From Eubacteriaceae bacterium Marseille-Q4139 (GTDB taxonomy: Bacteria; Bacillota; Clostridia; Lachnospirales; Lachnospiraceae), in NCBI GenBank assembly GCA_018223415.1, contig JAGTTQ010000001.1:2391865-2455864 (forward strand): a stretch of 64,000 nucleotides of DNA, read 5' to 3'. Made by a program: the position numbers and the translations under genes. This document shows, piece by piece, positions 38,962 to 47,623 of this stretch (position 1 is its first letter; every line of letters starts with the position of its first letter). The notes below the pieces were generated by a model, which was not told where the DNA came from, did no database searches, and worked only from the letters and a program-made list of their open reading frames with translations.

Positions 38962-39954
38962 TTGAATATCAATGAAATTGCAAAGCTGGCCGGAGTGTCG
39001 CGGGCGACGGTGTCCCGGTACTTAAACGAGGGCTATGTGAGCGGGGAAAAGAAGGAACGCATCCGCCAGGTTATCGAGGAGACCGGCTATAAGCCGTCGT
39101 CCCAGGCGCAGATGCTGAGGACGAAAAAGACGAAGTTAGTAGGCGTCATCCTGCCGAAGATCAGCTCTGATACGGTGAGCCGCATGGTGGCCGGGATCAG
39201 CGACATCCTCTCGGAGCATGGCTACCAGATTCTTCTGGCGAACACCAACAACGACATCAGCGAGGAAATCAAATACCTCAACATCTTTAAAGAAAGCCAT
39301 GTGGACGGGATCCTGTTCATTGCGACGATTTTTACGTCCAGGCATAAAAAGGCCTTAAAGGAGTGCCGGGTACCGCTTGTGATTTTAAGTCAGCGGCTGG
39401 AGGGCTATTCCTGCGTTTACCACGACAATTTCCATGCGGCCTGGGAGCTGACGGAGCTGCTTCTTGAAAACGGCCGTGTCCCGGCTTATATCGGGGTCAC
39501 GGATAAAGACGAGGCCGTCGGCCTGGAAAGACGGCGCGGGTACGAGGCGGCGCTAAAGAGGCGGAAGCTTCCCTGCCGGCCGGAGCTGATGGCGGAAGGT
39601 GATTTTTCCATTGAATCCGGCATGGAGAAAATGAAGGAGCTTTTAGAGCGGGAGCCGTCGGTGGATTCCGTGTTCTGTGCGACGGACAACATCGCTGTCG
39701 GAGCCGTCCTCTATTTAAAGGAAGCCGGGAAATCGGTGCCGGGAGACATCCAGGTGGCCGGCATCGGCGACACGATCCCTGCGCGGATTGTGAGCCCTGC
39801 CCTCACCACCGTACATATCCCCTATAAGACGAGCGGGATGGAAGCGGCGAAAATGCTGGTGGAACGGATGGAGACGGAGGGGGCCGTGGTGAAGGAACTG
39901 AAGATGGGTTATGAGATTGTAATGCGCGGTTCCCTGAGAGGGAACGGCAGATAG
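38962..39954 (+). CDS. LacI-family repressor of the downstream sugar operon
   Basis: About 330 residues. The N-terminal helix-turn-helix reads INEIAKLAGVSRATVSRYLN, with the hinge helix region near SSQAQMLRTKK, then a periplasmic-binding-protein-like effector domain. I chose the TTG at 38962 since AAGGAGG lies 8 nt upstream. It sits just before a promoter with two near-identical operator-like repeats and the HPr-EI-HAD-EIIBCA-GH13 operon, so it is very likely the local repressor (inference); ScrR-type sucrose regulators have the same family and position. Confidence 0.9.
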   Translation: MNINEIAKLAGVSRATVSRYLNEGYVSGEKKERIRQVIEETGYKPSSQAQMLRTKKTKLVGVILPKISSDTVSRMVAGISDILSEHGYQILLANTNNDISEEIKYLNIFKESHVDGILFIATIFTSRHKKALKECRVPLVILSQRLEGYSCVYHDNFHAAWELTELLLENGRVPAYIGVTDKDEAVGLERRRGYEAALKRRKLPCRPELMAEGDFSIESGMEKMKELLEREPSVDSVFCATDNIAVGAVLYLKEAGKSVPGDIQVAGIGDTIPARIVSPALTTVHIPYKTSGMEAAKMLVERMETEGAVVKELKMGYEIVMRGSLRGNGR

Positions 39955-40096
39955 GGCAGCAGGAATCCGGAGAGGGAACCTGGCTGCCCTCTTTTTTTCT
40001 GCTGATACCGCCGCGTTCCGGCGCACGTGTGCGCCTGGCGCCAGCGATTTGTCTATTCTGCATAGTTTCCATCCCTAATTTTATCTAATTTGTCAA

Positions 40097-40125
40097 TTTA
40101 CATCAATCCGCTCCATGGATATAAT
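40097..40125 (+). promoter_or_regulatory. Sigma-A promoter of the PTS operon
   Basis: TTTACA at 40097-40102, 17-bp spacer, TATAAT at 40120-40125. It gives a leader of about 120 nt that holds the two operator-like repeats. Confidence 0.8.
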
Positions 40126-40134
40126 AAATCCATA

Positions 40135-40230
40135 AGTGAGAACGATTTCATATATGAATCACAAGCAAACACAAAACAAACAATGTATTAAAACATAATT
40201 TTAGTGAGAACGATATCATAATATGAAATC
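40135..40230 (+). promoter_or_regulatory. Pair of operator-like repeats
   Basis: Two copies start with AGTGAGAACGAT: 40135-40160 continues TTCATATATGAATC and 40203-40230 continues ATCATAATATGAAATC. Each ends in an imperfect palindrome (GATTTCATATATGAATC in the first). The copies are 68 nt apart; the first overlaps the expected transcription start and the second the HPr ribosome site. This suits looping repression by a LacI-family dimer or tetramer. Confidence 0.6.
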
Positions 40231-40252
40231 AAAGGAAAAGGAGAAAAGAAAT

Positions 40253-40501
40253 ATGGGACAGTTTCATTATGTAATCAAAGACGAAGTTGGAATTCACGCG
40301 AGACCGGCTGGGATGCTGGTAAAGCTTGTGAAGGGAGCCGGCTGTGAGGTGACGGTCACGAAGGGCGAGAAGACCGTAGATGCTTCAAAGCTCATCGCGG
40401 TCATGGGCCTCGGCGCAAAGAAAGGCGACGAGATTGTGGTATCGTCGGAGAGCGACGAGGTGCTTATGAAGGTAAAAGAGTTTCTGGAGGCAAATCTGTA
40501 A
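40253..40501 (+). CDS. HPr-like phosphocarrier lacking Ser46
   Basis: 82-residue HPr protein of the phosphotransferase system, from the ATG at 40253 (GGAG upstream). His15 is intact in VGIHARPAG. Aligned without gaps to B. subtilis HPr (KTVNLKSIMGVMSLG), it reads KTVDASKLIAVMGLG, so position 46, the regulatory serine of HPr kinase, is lysine; a serine sits at 45. It can carry phosphate to the EII but probably cannot act as CcpA co-repressor. It heads an operon with its own enzyme I, so it is a pathway-dedicated HPr rather than the housekeeping ptsH (inference). Confidence 0.92.
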   Translation: MGQFHYVIKDEVGIHARPAGMLVKLVKGAGCEVTVTKGEKTVDASKLIAVMGLGAKKGDEIVVSSESDEVLMKVKEFLEANL

Positions 40502-40523
40502 AAACCGGGTGAATTCCGGCGCA

Positions 40524-40532
40524 GGGGGGGGG
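40524..40532 (+). repeat. G9 homopolymer at the enzyme I ribosome site
   Basis: Nine consecutive G between the HPr stop and the enzyme I ATG, ending 8 nt before the ATG. Such tracts change length by slippage and could alter the ribosome site strength of the enzyme I gene. Confidence 0.6.
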
Positions 40533-40540
40533 TACGGGAC

Positions 40541-42157
40541 ATGGAACAGTATAAGGGAAAATCCATTTTTCAGAGGATTGCAGTCGGGCGCATCTGGTTC
40601 TACGCGAAAGAGGAACAGGTCGTCAAGCGGCACCGCATCGAGGATGCGGCCGCAGAATGGAAGCGGTACGAGGCTGCCAGGGAAAAGGCAGGCGAAGAGC
40701 TGGGTGTGCTTTATGAAAAAGCGCTCCAGGAGGTCGGCGAGATCAACGCGGCAATTTTTGAGGTTCAGACCATGATGCTGGAAGACGACGACTACAACGA
40801 CGCCGTAAAAAACATCATCGAGGGCCAGCAGGTCAACGCGGAATATGCGGTAGCCGTCACCGGCGACAATTTTGCCAAAATGTTTTCGGAGATGGAGGAC
40901 GAATATTTCCGGGCGAGAGCTGCGGATATCCGGGATATCTCCGAGCGGCTCATCACAGCGCTGATGGACGGGACGCGGGATAACAGCATGGGCGGCGAAC
41001 CGGTGATCGTGGCGGCAAAGGACCTGGCGCCCAGCGAGACGGTACAGATGGATAAGTCCAAGCTTCTCGGCTTTGTGACCGAGTACGGCTCTTCCAATTC
41101 CCACACGGCGATTCTGGCCCGCACCATGAACATCCCGGCGCTCATCGGCATCCCGGTGAAAGAAGAGTGGGACGGAAAGCTGGCCATTGTGGACGGATAC
41201 AGCGGAACCTTTTACATAGATCCTGACGAGGAGACGCTGGCGGCCATGGAGAAAAAGCTTAAAGAGGACATGGAGCGGGAGCGCCGCCGCCAGGAGCTTA
41301 AGGGGAAAGAGACCGTCACGGCAGACGGCAGGAAGATCAATCTCTTTGCCAATGTGGGCAGCACGGCCGACGTGGCCGTGGCCTTAGAGGACGACGCCGA
41401 GGGGATCGGCCTGTTCCGGAGCGAATTCCTGTATCTTCAGAACGACGATTACCCCAGCGAAGAGGAACAGTTCCAGAGCTACAAGCTGGCGGCCGAGACC
41501 ATGGCCGGGAAGAAGGTCGTGATCCGGACGCTTGACATCGGCGCAGACAAGAAAGCGGATTATTTTGGCCTTGAAAAGGAAGAAAACCCGGCCATGGGCT
41601 TTCGGGCCATCCGGATCTGTTTGGAGCGGCCGGAAATCTTTAAAACCCAGCTTCGCGCCATTTACCGGGCCAGCGCCTTCGGTGAGATCGCCATCATGTA
41701 CCCGATGATTACCTCGGTAGAGGAAGTGCGCCGGATCAAAGAGATTTCCGCCGAAGTCCGGGCGGAGCTAAAGGGACAGGGCGTGCCCTTCGGAAACGTC
41801 GAAGAGGGCATTATGATAGAGACGCCGGCGGCGGCTGTCATCAGCGACCTTCTGGCAAAGGAAGTGGACTTTTTCAGCATCGGCACCAACGATTTAAGCC
41901 AGTACGTCATGGCCATCGACCGGCAGAACGAGAACCTGGCGCGTTTTTTCAATCCCCACCACGAAGCCGTTTTGAGGCTGATCCGGCTGGTGACGGAAAA
42001 CGGCCATAAGGAAGGCTGCTGGGTCGGAATCTGCGGAGAGCTCGGTGCGGATGTGACCCTGACGAAGGAATTCGTGGACATGGGAATCGACGAGCTTTCC
42101 GTATCGCCCGGCATGATTCTGGCCGTGCGGGAGGCGGTTCGGAACATTCAGGGCTAA
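40541..42157 (+). CDS. ptsI: PTS enzyme I
   Basis: Phosphoenolpyruvate-protein phosphotransferase of 538 residues, slightly shorter than E. coli enzyme I. The active His is in GSSNSHTAILARTMNIPAL. PEP-binding motifs are GIGLFRSEFLY, MGFRAIRICL and the C-terminal SIGTNDLSQYVMAIDRQN with GICGELG. It passes phosphate from PEP to the HPr encoded just upstream. The gene starts in a poly-G ribosome site. A second, operon-borne enzyme I is unusual, although whether the genome has another cannot be seen here. Confidence 0.95.
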   Translation: MEQYKGKSIFQRIAVGRIWFYAKEEQVVKRHRIEDAAAEWKRYEAAREKAGEELGVLYEKALQEVGEINAAIFEVQTMMLEDDDYNDAVKNIIEGQQVNAEYAVAVTGDNFAKMFSEMEDEYFRARAADIRDISERLITALMDGTRDNSMGGEPVIVAAKDLAPSETVQMDKSKLLGFVTEYGSSNSHTAILARTMNIPALIGIPVKEEWDGKLAIVDGYSGTFYIDPDEETLAAMEKKLKEDMERERRRQELKGKETVTADGRKINLFANVGSTADVAVALEDDAEGIGLFRSEFLYLQNDDYPSEEEQFQSYKLAAETMAGKKVVIRTLDIGADKKADYFGLEKEENPAMGFRAIRICLERPEIFKTQLRAIYRASAFGEIAIMYPMITSVEEVRRIKEISAEVRAELKGQGVPFGNVEEGIMIETPAAAVISDLLAKEVDFFSIGTNDLSQYVMAIDRQNENLARFFNPHHEAVLRLIRLVTENGHKEGCWVGICGELGADVTLTKEFVDMGIDELSVSPGMILAVREAVRNIQG

Positions 42158-42181
42158 AATACAGGATGAATGAGGCAGGAT

Positions 42182-43012
42182 ATGGGAAAGAAAATCATTT
42201 TTTTGGACATTGACGGGACGCTCACAGAGCCGGGAACCAACGAGCCGCCGGAATCGGCCGTCAGGGCCGTGAACCTGGCGCGGGAAAACGGGAACTATGT
42301 GTTCTTATGTACCGGCAGGAATTACGGAATGCTGTCGCCGCTTTTAAAATACGGCTTTGACGGGGCCGTAGCAAGCTCCGGCGGCTACATCCGGATGGGA
42401 GAGCAGACGATCTATGACTGCCCCATGACCGAAGTGCAGAAGGAGCAGGTTCTGGGGATCCTGGAACAAAACGGGATTTACCGCACGGTGGAATGCCTGG
42501 ACGGTTCCTATACCGACGACGGCTTCAAAGAGTTTTTGGCAGAGCATGCAGGAAGCGGGAAAAACAGCGAGCTGCTCCGGTGGCGGAAGCAGATTGAAAA
42601 ATCCTTAAACATCCGTTCCATGAAGGAATACGGCGGTGAGCCGGTCTATAAGGTGGTTATCATGTGCCAGGAGGCCGGACAGCTTTTGGAGCCCCAAAAA
42701 CTTCTTGGCGGCGGCTTTCACTTCTGCATCCAGGAGCCGGACGCCTACGGGATCATAAACGGCGAGGTGGTGAACCGGCAGTTCGACAAGGGAAAAGGCG
42801 TGGAGCGCGTCTGTCGGCATCTGGGTATCCCGGTGGAAGACACCATCGCCTTCGGAGACAGCATGAACGACCTGGAGATGCTTAAGACGGCGGGAACGTC
42901 GGTCTGCATGGAGAACGGAAGCGAAGCCTTAAAGAAAATCGCAGACGATGTCTGCCCGGCTGTCACAGACGACGGGCTGTACCGGGCATTTGAAAAATAC
43001 GGATTCATCTAA
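42182..43012 (+). CDS. Cof-type HAD-IIB phosphatase
   Basis: About 276 residues. HAD motif I is IIFLDIDGTLTEPG (nucleophile and acid/base Asp), motif II TGRN, motif III a Lys near FDKGKGVERVCRHLG and motif IV AFGDSMNDLEML. The type IIB cap lies between motifs II and III. The family removes phosphate from sugar phosphates and includes sucrose-phosphate phosphatases. In this operon it could dephosphorylate the sugar phosphate delivered by the EIIBCA. I chose the ATG at 42182; an ATG at 42170 is also possible. Confidence 0.85.
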   Translation: MGKKIIFLDIDGTLTEPGTNEPPESAVRAVNLARENGNYVFLCTGRNYGMLSPLLKYGFDGAVASSGGYIRMGEQTIYDCPMTEVQKEQVLGILEQNGIYRTVECLDGSYTDDGFKEFLAEHAGSGKNSELLRWRKQIEKSLNIRSMKEYGGEPVYKVVIMCQEAGQLLEPQKLLGGGFHFCIQEPDAYGIINGEVVNRQFDKGKGVERVCRHLGIPVEDTIAFGDSMNDLEMLKTAGTSVCMENGSEALKKIADDVCPAVTDDGLYRAFEKYGFI

Positions 43013-43042
43013 AAATGGGGAAATTCGGCGGAGGACAGGGAA

Positions 43043-45013
43043 ATGGCTATTGATTATGGGAAATGCGCCAGAGAAATTTATGAAAACCTCGGCGGCAGGG
43101 AAAATATCGTGAGTGCGGCGCACTGCGCGACGCGGCTCAGGCTGGTGACGGTGGACAACGGAAAAATCGACATGAAAAAACTTGAAAATGTCGACGGTGT
43201 CCGCGGCGTCTTTGAGAGCAACGGTCAGCTCCAGCTCATCATCGGGACGGGAACCGTCAACAAGGTCTACGAAGAATTTTTGAAGGTCAGCGGCATGACG
43301 GCCGCTACGAAGGAAGAGGTAAAGGCGGCGGCCGCCGCGAAACAGCCGGTCATCAAGCGGATGGTAAAGGCCCTCGGCGACGTATTTGTGCCGATTCTGC
43401 CGGCCATCGTGGCTTCCGGCCTGATGATGGGCCTGGTGGAGGCCATCGGAAAGGCTGTGCCCGGCTTTGCGGCCAGCGACTGGTACGGGATTCTGGATCT
43501 TTTATCCAATACGGCCTTTACGTTCCTTCCGGTGCTGATTGCCGTATCGTCGGCGCGGGTGTTCGGCGGGAATATTTTCCTTGGCGCCGTCATCGGTATG
43601 ATTATGATCCATCCGAGCCTCATAAACGCCTGGTCGGTAAGCGGCATGGACGCCTCGGAGATTCCGGTCTGGAACCTGTTCGGCCTTTCCATCCGGCAGG
43701 TGGGCTACCAGGGCCATGTGATCCCGGTGGTAATCGCCGTCTGGATCATGTGCCGTGTGGAGAGCTGGCTCCATAAGCATGTGCCGGAGATGGTGGATCT
43801 CTTTGTGACGCCGCTCTGCACCGTATTGTTTACGGCGTTTCTGACCCTGGGACTCATCGGCCCGATCTTTTCCACGGCCGAAAACTATATTTTGGATTTT
43901 GCAGGATATATTATTACCGTGGGCCACGGCATCGGCGCCATGATTATGGGCGCTCTCTACCCGCTTACGGTTGTATGCGGAATCCACCACATGTATAACG
44001 TCATCGAGGCCGGTATGCTTTCGGCGGAAAACGGCCTCAACACCTGGATGCCCATTGCGTCGGCAGCAAACTTTGCCCAGGGCGCGGCCTGCCTGGCCGT
44101 AGGTCTGAAGGCTAGGAATGCGAAGATGAAGTCTGTGGCGATCCCCTCGTCTCTTTCGGCGGCGTTAGGAATTACGGAACCGGCCATCTTCGGCGTTAAT
44201 CTGCGCCTCGTAAAGCCTCTGGCCTGCGGTATGGCCGGCGGTGCATGCGGAGCACTTCTCGGAGCCATTTTCCACATCGGGGCCACCTCCTACGGTGTCA
44301 CGGGACTTCCGGGATTCTTAATCACCCTTGACTACACGGCCCAGTACGCCATCGTCCTTCTTGTATCGGCAGCCGTAGCCTTCGGCCTCACCTGGATTGT
44401 CTGGAAGGAAGAGGAACCGGAAGGAGAAGGGAAAAAAGCGGCACCGGAAACGGTGAAAGCTCCGGCGACACCGGAAGCGGCCGAAACAGCGCCGGAATCA
44501 GAGGCTCAGACGGCCGCCGCGGCAGACGAAAAAACCGCCCTGCCGGCCATGGAAAACGGGGAATATCTCCTTTATAACCCGATCTGCGGCCAGGTCATCC
44601 CGCGGGAGGAGATCCCGGATGAGACCTTTGCCACGGGAATCATGGGCGACGGCATCGGAATCGTACCGGAAAAAGGCGAGGTGGTCGCTCCCGTGGACGG
44701 CGTAATTTCCTCCGTGACGGACAGCCGCCACGCCGTCGGCATCACAGGCCCCGGTGAGATGGAAATTCTGATCCATGTGGGCATTGATACGGTCAACATG
44801 AACGGCGACGGCTTTGAGCTTTTCGTCTCCGAAGGCGAGGCGGTAAAGGCCGGGCAGAAGCTTCTCTCCTTTGATATGGAAAAGATCAAGGCGGCCGGTT
44901 ACAGCACGGTGACGGCTGTACTGGTGACAAACAGCGACGACTACACCGCGTGCAGGAGAGAAAAGACAGGCGCGGCAGGTACGCTGGAGAAGGTATTCTG
45001 TGTGAAGCCATAA
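43043..45013 (+). CDS. PTS EIIBCA transporter, sucrose/beta-glucoside class
   Basis: 656 residues, domain order B-C-A. IIB (1-85) has phospho-Cys28 in SAAHCATRLR. IIC (about 105-455) has ten or so TM segments with VCGIHHMYNVIEAGML and ITEPAIFGVNLRL. A Pro/Ala/Glu linker (about 460-500) leads to IIA (about 510-650) with the phospho-His in EILIHVGIDTVNM. The IIC most resembles sucrose (ScrA) or trehalose systems; the GH13 partner favours sucrose (inference). It imports and phosphorylates the sugar using the operon's HPr and enzyme I. GGAGGA precedes the ATG. Confidence 0.93.
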   Translation: MAIDYGKCAREIYENLGGRENIVSAAHCATRLRLVTVDNGKIDMKKLENVDGVRGVFESNGQLQLIIGTGTVNKVYEEFLKVSGMTAATKEEVKAAAAAKQPVIKRMVKALGDVFVPILPAIVASGLMMGLVEAIGKAVPGFAASDWYGILDLLSNTAFTFLPVLIAVSSARVFGGNIFLGAVIGMIMIHPSLINAWSVSGMDASEIPVWNLFGLSIRQVGYQGHVIPVVIAVWIMCRVESWLHKHVPEMVDLFVTPLCTVLFTAFLTLGLIGPIFSTAENYILDFAGYIITVGHGIGAMIMGALYPLTVVCGIHHMYNVIEAGMLSAENGLNTWMPIASAANFAQGAACLAVGLKARNAKMKSVAIPSSLSAALGITEPAIFGVNLRLVKPLACGMAGGACGALLGAIFHIGATSYGVTGLPGFLITLDYTAQYAIVLLVSAAVAFGLTWIVWKEEEPEGEGKKAAPETVKAPATPEAAETAPESEAQTAAAADEKTALPAMENGEYLLYNPICGQVIPREEIPDETFATGIMGDGIGIVPEKGEVVAPVDGVISSVTDSRHAVGITGPGEMEILIHVGIDTVNMNGDGFELFVSEGEAVKAGQKLLSFDMEKIKAAGYSTVTAVLVTNSDDYTACRREKTGAAGTLEKVFCVKP

Positions 45014-45091
45014 CAAAAATCATGCCGAAGCGGCGGGAAACGGGGGCTTTTCGTCCCGGCCCGCCGCGCGCATGCAAAACAGGAGAAGGAA

Positions 45092-46939
45092 ATGATGGAG
45101 CGGAAAAACTGGAAGCCAGAGTTTGCAGAGCGCTTTGACGCGCGCTACGACGAGCTTAAATGGCTATATTGTGAATTGTACCACAATCATATGGACGGAC
45201 TCGACTGGCTCTGCGGCGCCATGTATGATGCATACACAAAGCGGAGCGCGGAATTAAAGCGCCAGGACAGGAGGCGGGAGAAGTCGCCGGACTGGTACCG
45301 GAAAAACGACCTGCTCGGCATGATGTTATATGTAGACGCCTTTGCCGGAAACCTGTCCGGCGTGAAGGAGAAGCTTCCTTATATAAAATCCTGCGGCGTC
45401 AATTATCTCCACCTGATGCCGCTTCTCGACAGCCCCAAAGGGCGCGATGACGGCGGCTATGCGGTGGCGGATTTTAGGAAAGTGCGGCCGGAGCTTGGAA
45501 CCATGGAAGAGCTGGAGGAGCTGACAGCCGAGTGCCGCAGGCAGGGGATTAGCTGCTGTCTCGACTTTGTCATGAACCACACCAGCGAAGACCATGCCTG
45601 GGCGAAGGCGGCTCGGGCCGGCGATCCCGAGGCGAGAAGCCGCTACTTTTTCTATGATAACTGGGACATCCCGAAACAGTTTGAGGAAACCATGCCAGAG
45701 GTGTTCCCGACCACGGTGCCGGGAAATTTTACATGGCTGGAGGATTGCAGGCAGGTTGTCATGACGACGTTCTACCCCTACCAGTGGGATTTAAACTACG
45801 GAAATTCCACGGTCTTCAACGATATGACCTGCAACATGCTGTATCTTGCCAACCGCGGCATCGACGTGATGCGGCTGGACGCCGTGCCTTATATATGGAA
45901 GGAACTTGGCACAAGCTGCCGGAACCATCCAAAGGTGCATACCATCGTCCGGATGATGCGCCTCGTCTGTGAGATTGTCTGCCCCGGCGTGCTGCTTCTC
46001 GGCGAGGTTGTCATGGAGCCGGCCCGGGTGGTGCCGTATTTCGGTACGGTCGAGAAGCCGGAGTGCCACATGCTTTACAACGTGACGACCATGGCGAGCA
46101 CCTGGAACACGGTGGCGACAAAGGATGTGGCCCTTTTAAAGCGCCAGATGGATCAGGTTTCGGCCCTGCCGAAGGACTACGTGTTCTTAAACTACCTGCG
46201 CTGCCATGATGACATCGGCTGGGGACTTGACTATGACTGGCTTTCCCAGTTTGAAATCGACGAGGCGGCCCATAAAAAGTACCTCAACGATTACCTGACG
46301 GGGCAGTGGCCAGGAAGCGATGCCAGGGGCGAGCTTTACAACAACGACCCGCGGCTTAAGGACGCACGGCTCTGCGGGACGACGGCCTCTTTAAGCGGCC
46401 TGGAGGCGGCGCTCTATGAGAACGACGCAGAAAAAACGGAGAAGGCCGTAAGGCTCATCGAGATGCTTCATGCATGGCTCTTTGTCCAGAGCGGCATCCC
46501 CGTTCTTTACAGCGGCGATGAAGTCGGTGCCTTAAACGACTACTCCTATAAGGAAGACCCCTATAAGAAATTTGACAGCCGCTATCTCCACCGCGGCCGC
46601 TTCCCATGGGAGCTTACGGAGGGGAACGCGGTTTCCGGGCGGATTTTTGAGAGCCTGCGGAACATGGAGACGCTGCGCGCCGCTTACGGCGTATTCTCCG
46701 GAAACGCGGCCGTTTCCACCTTCGATACGGGAAACAGCCATGTCCTCGGCGTTCTGAGGAAGTGCCAGGGGCAGGAGCTTTACGCGCTGTTTAATTTTAA
46801 CGGAAGCGAGGAAACCGTCCGGGGAATTACGGAAGGAAGCTTTAAGGAGCTGATTTCCGGCCGCGAGGAAGCGGCAGCCTGGAAAACCATGCCGGGATAC
46901 GGGGCATGGTGGCTTTTCCGGGAGGAAAAACAGGCGTAG
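45092..46939 (+). CDS. Amylosucrase-like GH13 enzyme
   Basis: 615-residue alpha-amylase-family protein with the GH13_4 (amylosucrase) layout: a helical N-terminal domain, then the barrel with CLDFVMNHTSEDHAWAKAA, FPTTVPGNFTW, PYQWDLNYGN, nucleophile Asp in GIDVMRLDAVPYIWKELGT, acid/base Glu in VLLLGEVVM and transition-state Asp in LRCHDDIGWG. Amylosucrase makes alpha-glucan and fructose from sucrose; relatives hydrolyse sucrose. After PTS uptake the substrate would be phosphorylated, so either the HAD enzyme first removes phosphate or this member accepts the phosphorylated sugar. The ATG follows GGAGAAGG. Last gene of the operon. Confidence 0.85.
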   Translation: MMERKNWKPEFAERFDARYDELKWLYCELYHNHMDGLDWLCGAMYDAYTKRSAELKRQDRRREKSPDWYRKNDLLGMMLYVDAFAGNLSGVKEKLPYIKSCGVNYLHLMPLLDSPKGRDDGGYAVADFRKVRPELGTMEELEELTAECRRQGISCCLDFVMNHTSEDHAWAKAARAGDPEARSRYFFYDNWDIPKQFEETMPEVFPTTVPGNFTWLEDCRQVVMTTFYPYQWDLNYGNSTVFNDMTCNMLYLANRGIDVMRLDAVPYIWKELGTSCRNHPKVHTIVRMMRLVCEIVCPGVLLLGEVVMEPARVVPYFGTVEKPECHMLYNVTTMASTWNTVATKDVALLKRQMDQVSALPKDYVFLNYLRCHDDIGWGLDYDWLSQFEIDEAAHKKYLNDYLTGQWPGSDARGELYNNDPRLKDARLCGTTASLSGLEAALYENDAEKTEKAVRLIEMLHAWLFVQSGIPVLYSGDEVGALNDYSYKEDPYKKFDSRYLHRGRFPWELTEGNAVSGRIFESLRNMETLRAAYGVFSGNAAVSTFDTGNSHVLGVLRKCQGQELYALFNFNGSEETVRGITEGSFKELISGREEAAAWKTMPGYGAWWLFREEKQA

Positions 46940-47037
46940 GGCAGGGACAGAGCCGGGTGTCCGGACATAAGACAACGAGCCCACGCGTATCATAAGCCGA
47001 AAATCCGCATTCTGCCGATAAAATTTAAGGTTTTTCC

Positions 47038-47066
47038 TTGACAGGGAAAGAAAGTCTGTATATAAT
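47038..47066 (+). promoter_or_regulatory. Consensus sigma-A promoter of the str operon
   Basis: TTGACA at 47038-47043, 17-bp spacer, TATAAT at 47061-47066: a perfect consensus, with a leader of about 95 nt before rpsL. Confidence 0.92.
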
Positions 47067-47168
47067 AATGGGGCGTGCATAAGTGCGTCCCATTTTTGGT
47101 GCGCGTATGATTGCCGCAAAAAGGCTGAAAAGAAGCAACCACAGACAATATCACAGGAGGTGAACAGG

Positions 47169-47588
47169 ATGCCTACATTTAACCAGTTAGTAAGAAAAGG
47201 AAGACAGACGACAACCAAGAAATCCACAGCACCGGCTCTTCAGAGAGGTTACAACTCCCTTCAGAAGAAAGCCATCAACGTATCCGCTCCGCAGAAGAGA
47301 GGCGTTTGTACCGCTGTTAAGACTGCAACTCCTAAGAAGCCGAACTCCGCTCTTAGAAAGATTGCCAGGGTTCGTCTTTCCAACGGAATCGAGGTAACGA
47401 GCTACATTCCGGGCGAGGGTCACAACCTTCAGGAGCACTCCGTAGTTCTGATCCGCGGCGGCCGTGTTAAGGACCTTCCGGGTACCAGATACCACATCAT
47501 CAGAGGTACGCTGGATACCGCAGGCGTAGCCAACAGAAAGCAGGCCCGCTCCAAGTACGGCGCCAAGAGACCGAAAGATAAGAAATAA
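47169..47588 (+). CDS. rpsL: Ribosomal protein S12
   Basis: 139-residue S12. It starts MPTFNQLVRKGR at the ATG at 47169 with AGGAGGTGA upstream; the in-frame GTG at 47160 is part of that site. Streptomycin-relevant lysines are wild type in TPKKPNSALRK and GGRVKDLPGTRYH. First gene of rpsL-rpsG-fusA-tuf, which encode small-subunit proteins and elongation factors. Codon use and GC are lower than in the flanking accessory genes, as usual for highly expressed genes. Confidence 0.98.
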   Translation: MPTFNQLVRKGRQTTTKKSTAPALQRGYNSLQKKAINVSAPQKRGVCTAVKTATPKKPNSALRKIARVRLSNGIEVTSYIPGEGHNLQEHSVVLIRGGRVKDLPGTRYHIIRGTLDTAGVANRKQARSKYGAKRPKDKK

Positions 47589-47609
47589 GGTAATTGCGAA
47601 GCAATTACC
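47589..47609 (+). repeat. Hairpin directly after rpsL
   Basis: Perfect 9-bp stem GGTAATTGC with GCAATTACC and a GAA loop, beginning right after the stop codon. No T run, so more likely an mRNA-stability or processing element than a terminator. Confidence 0.6.
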
Positions 47610-47623
47610 GCTACCCAAACGCA

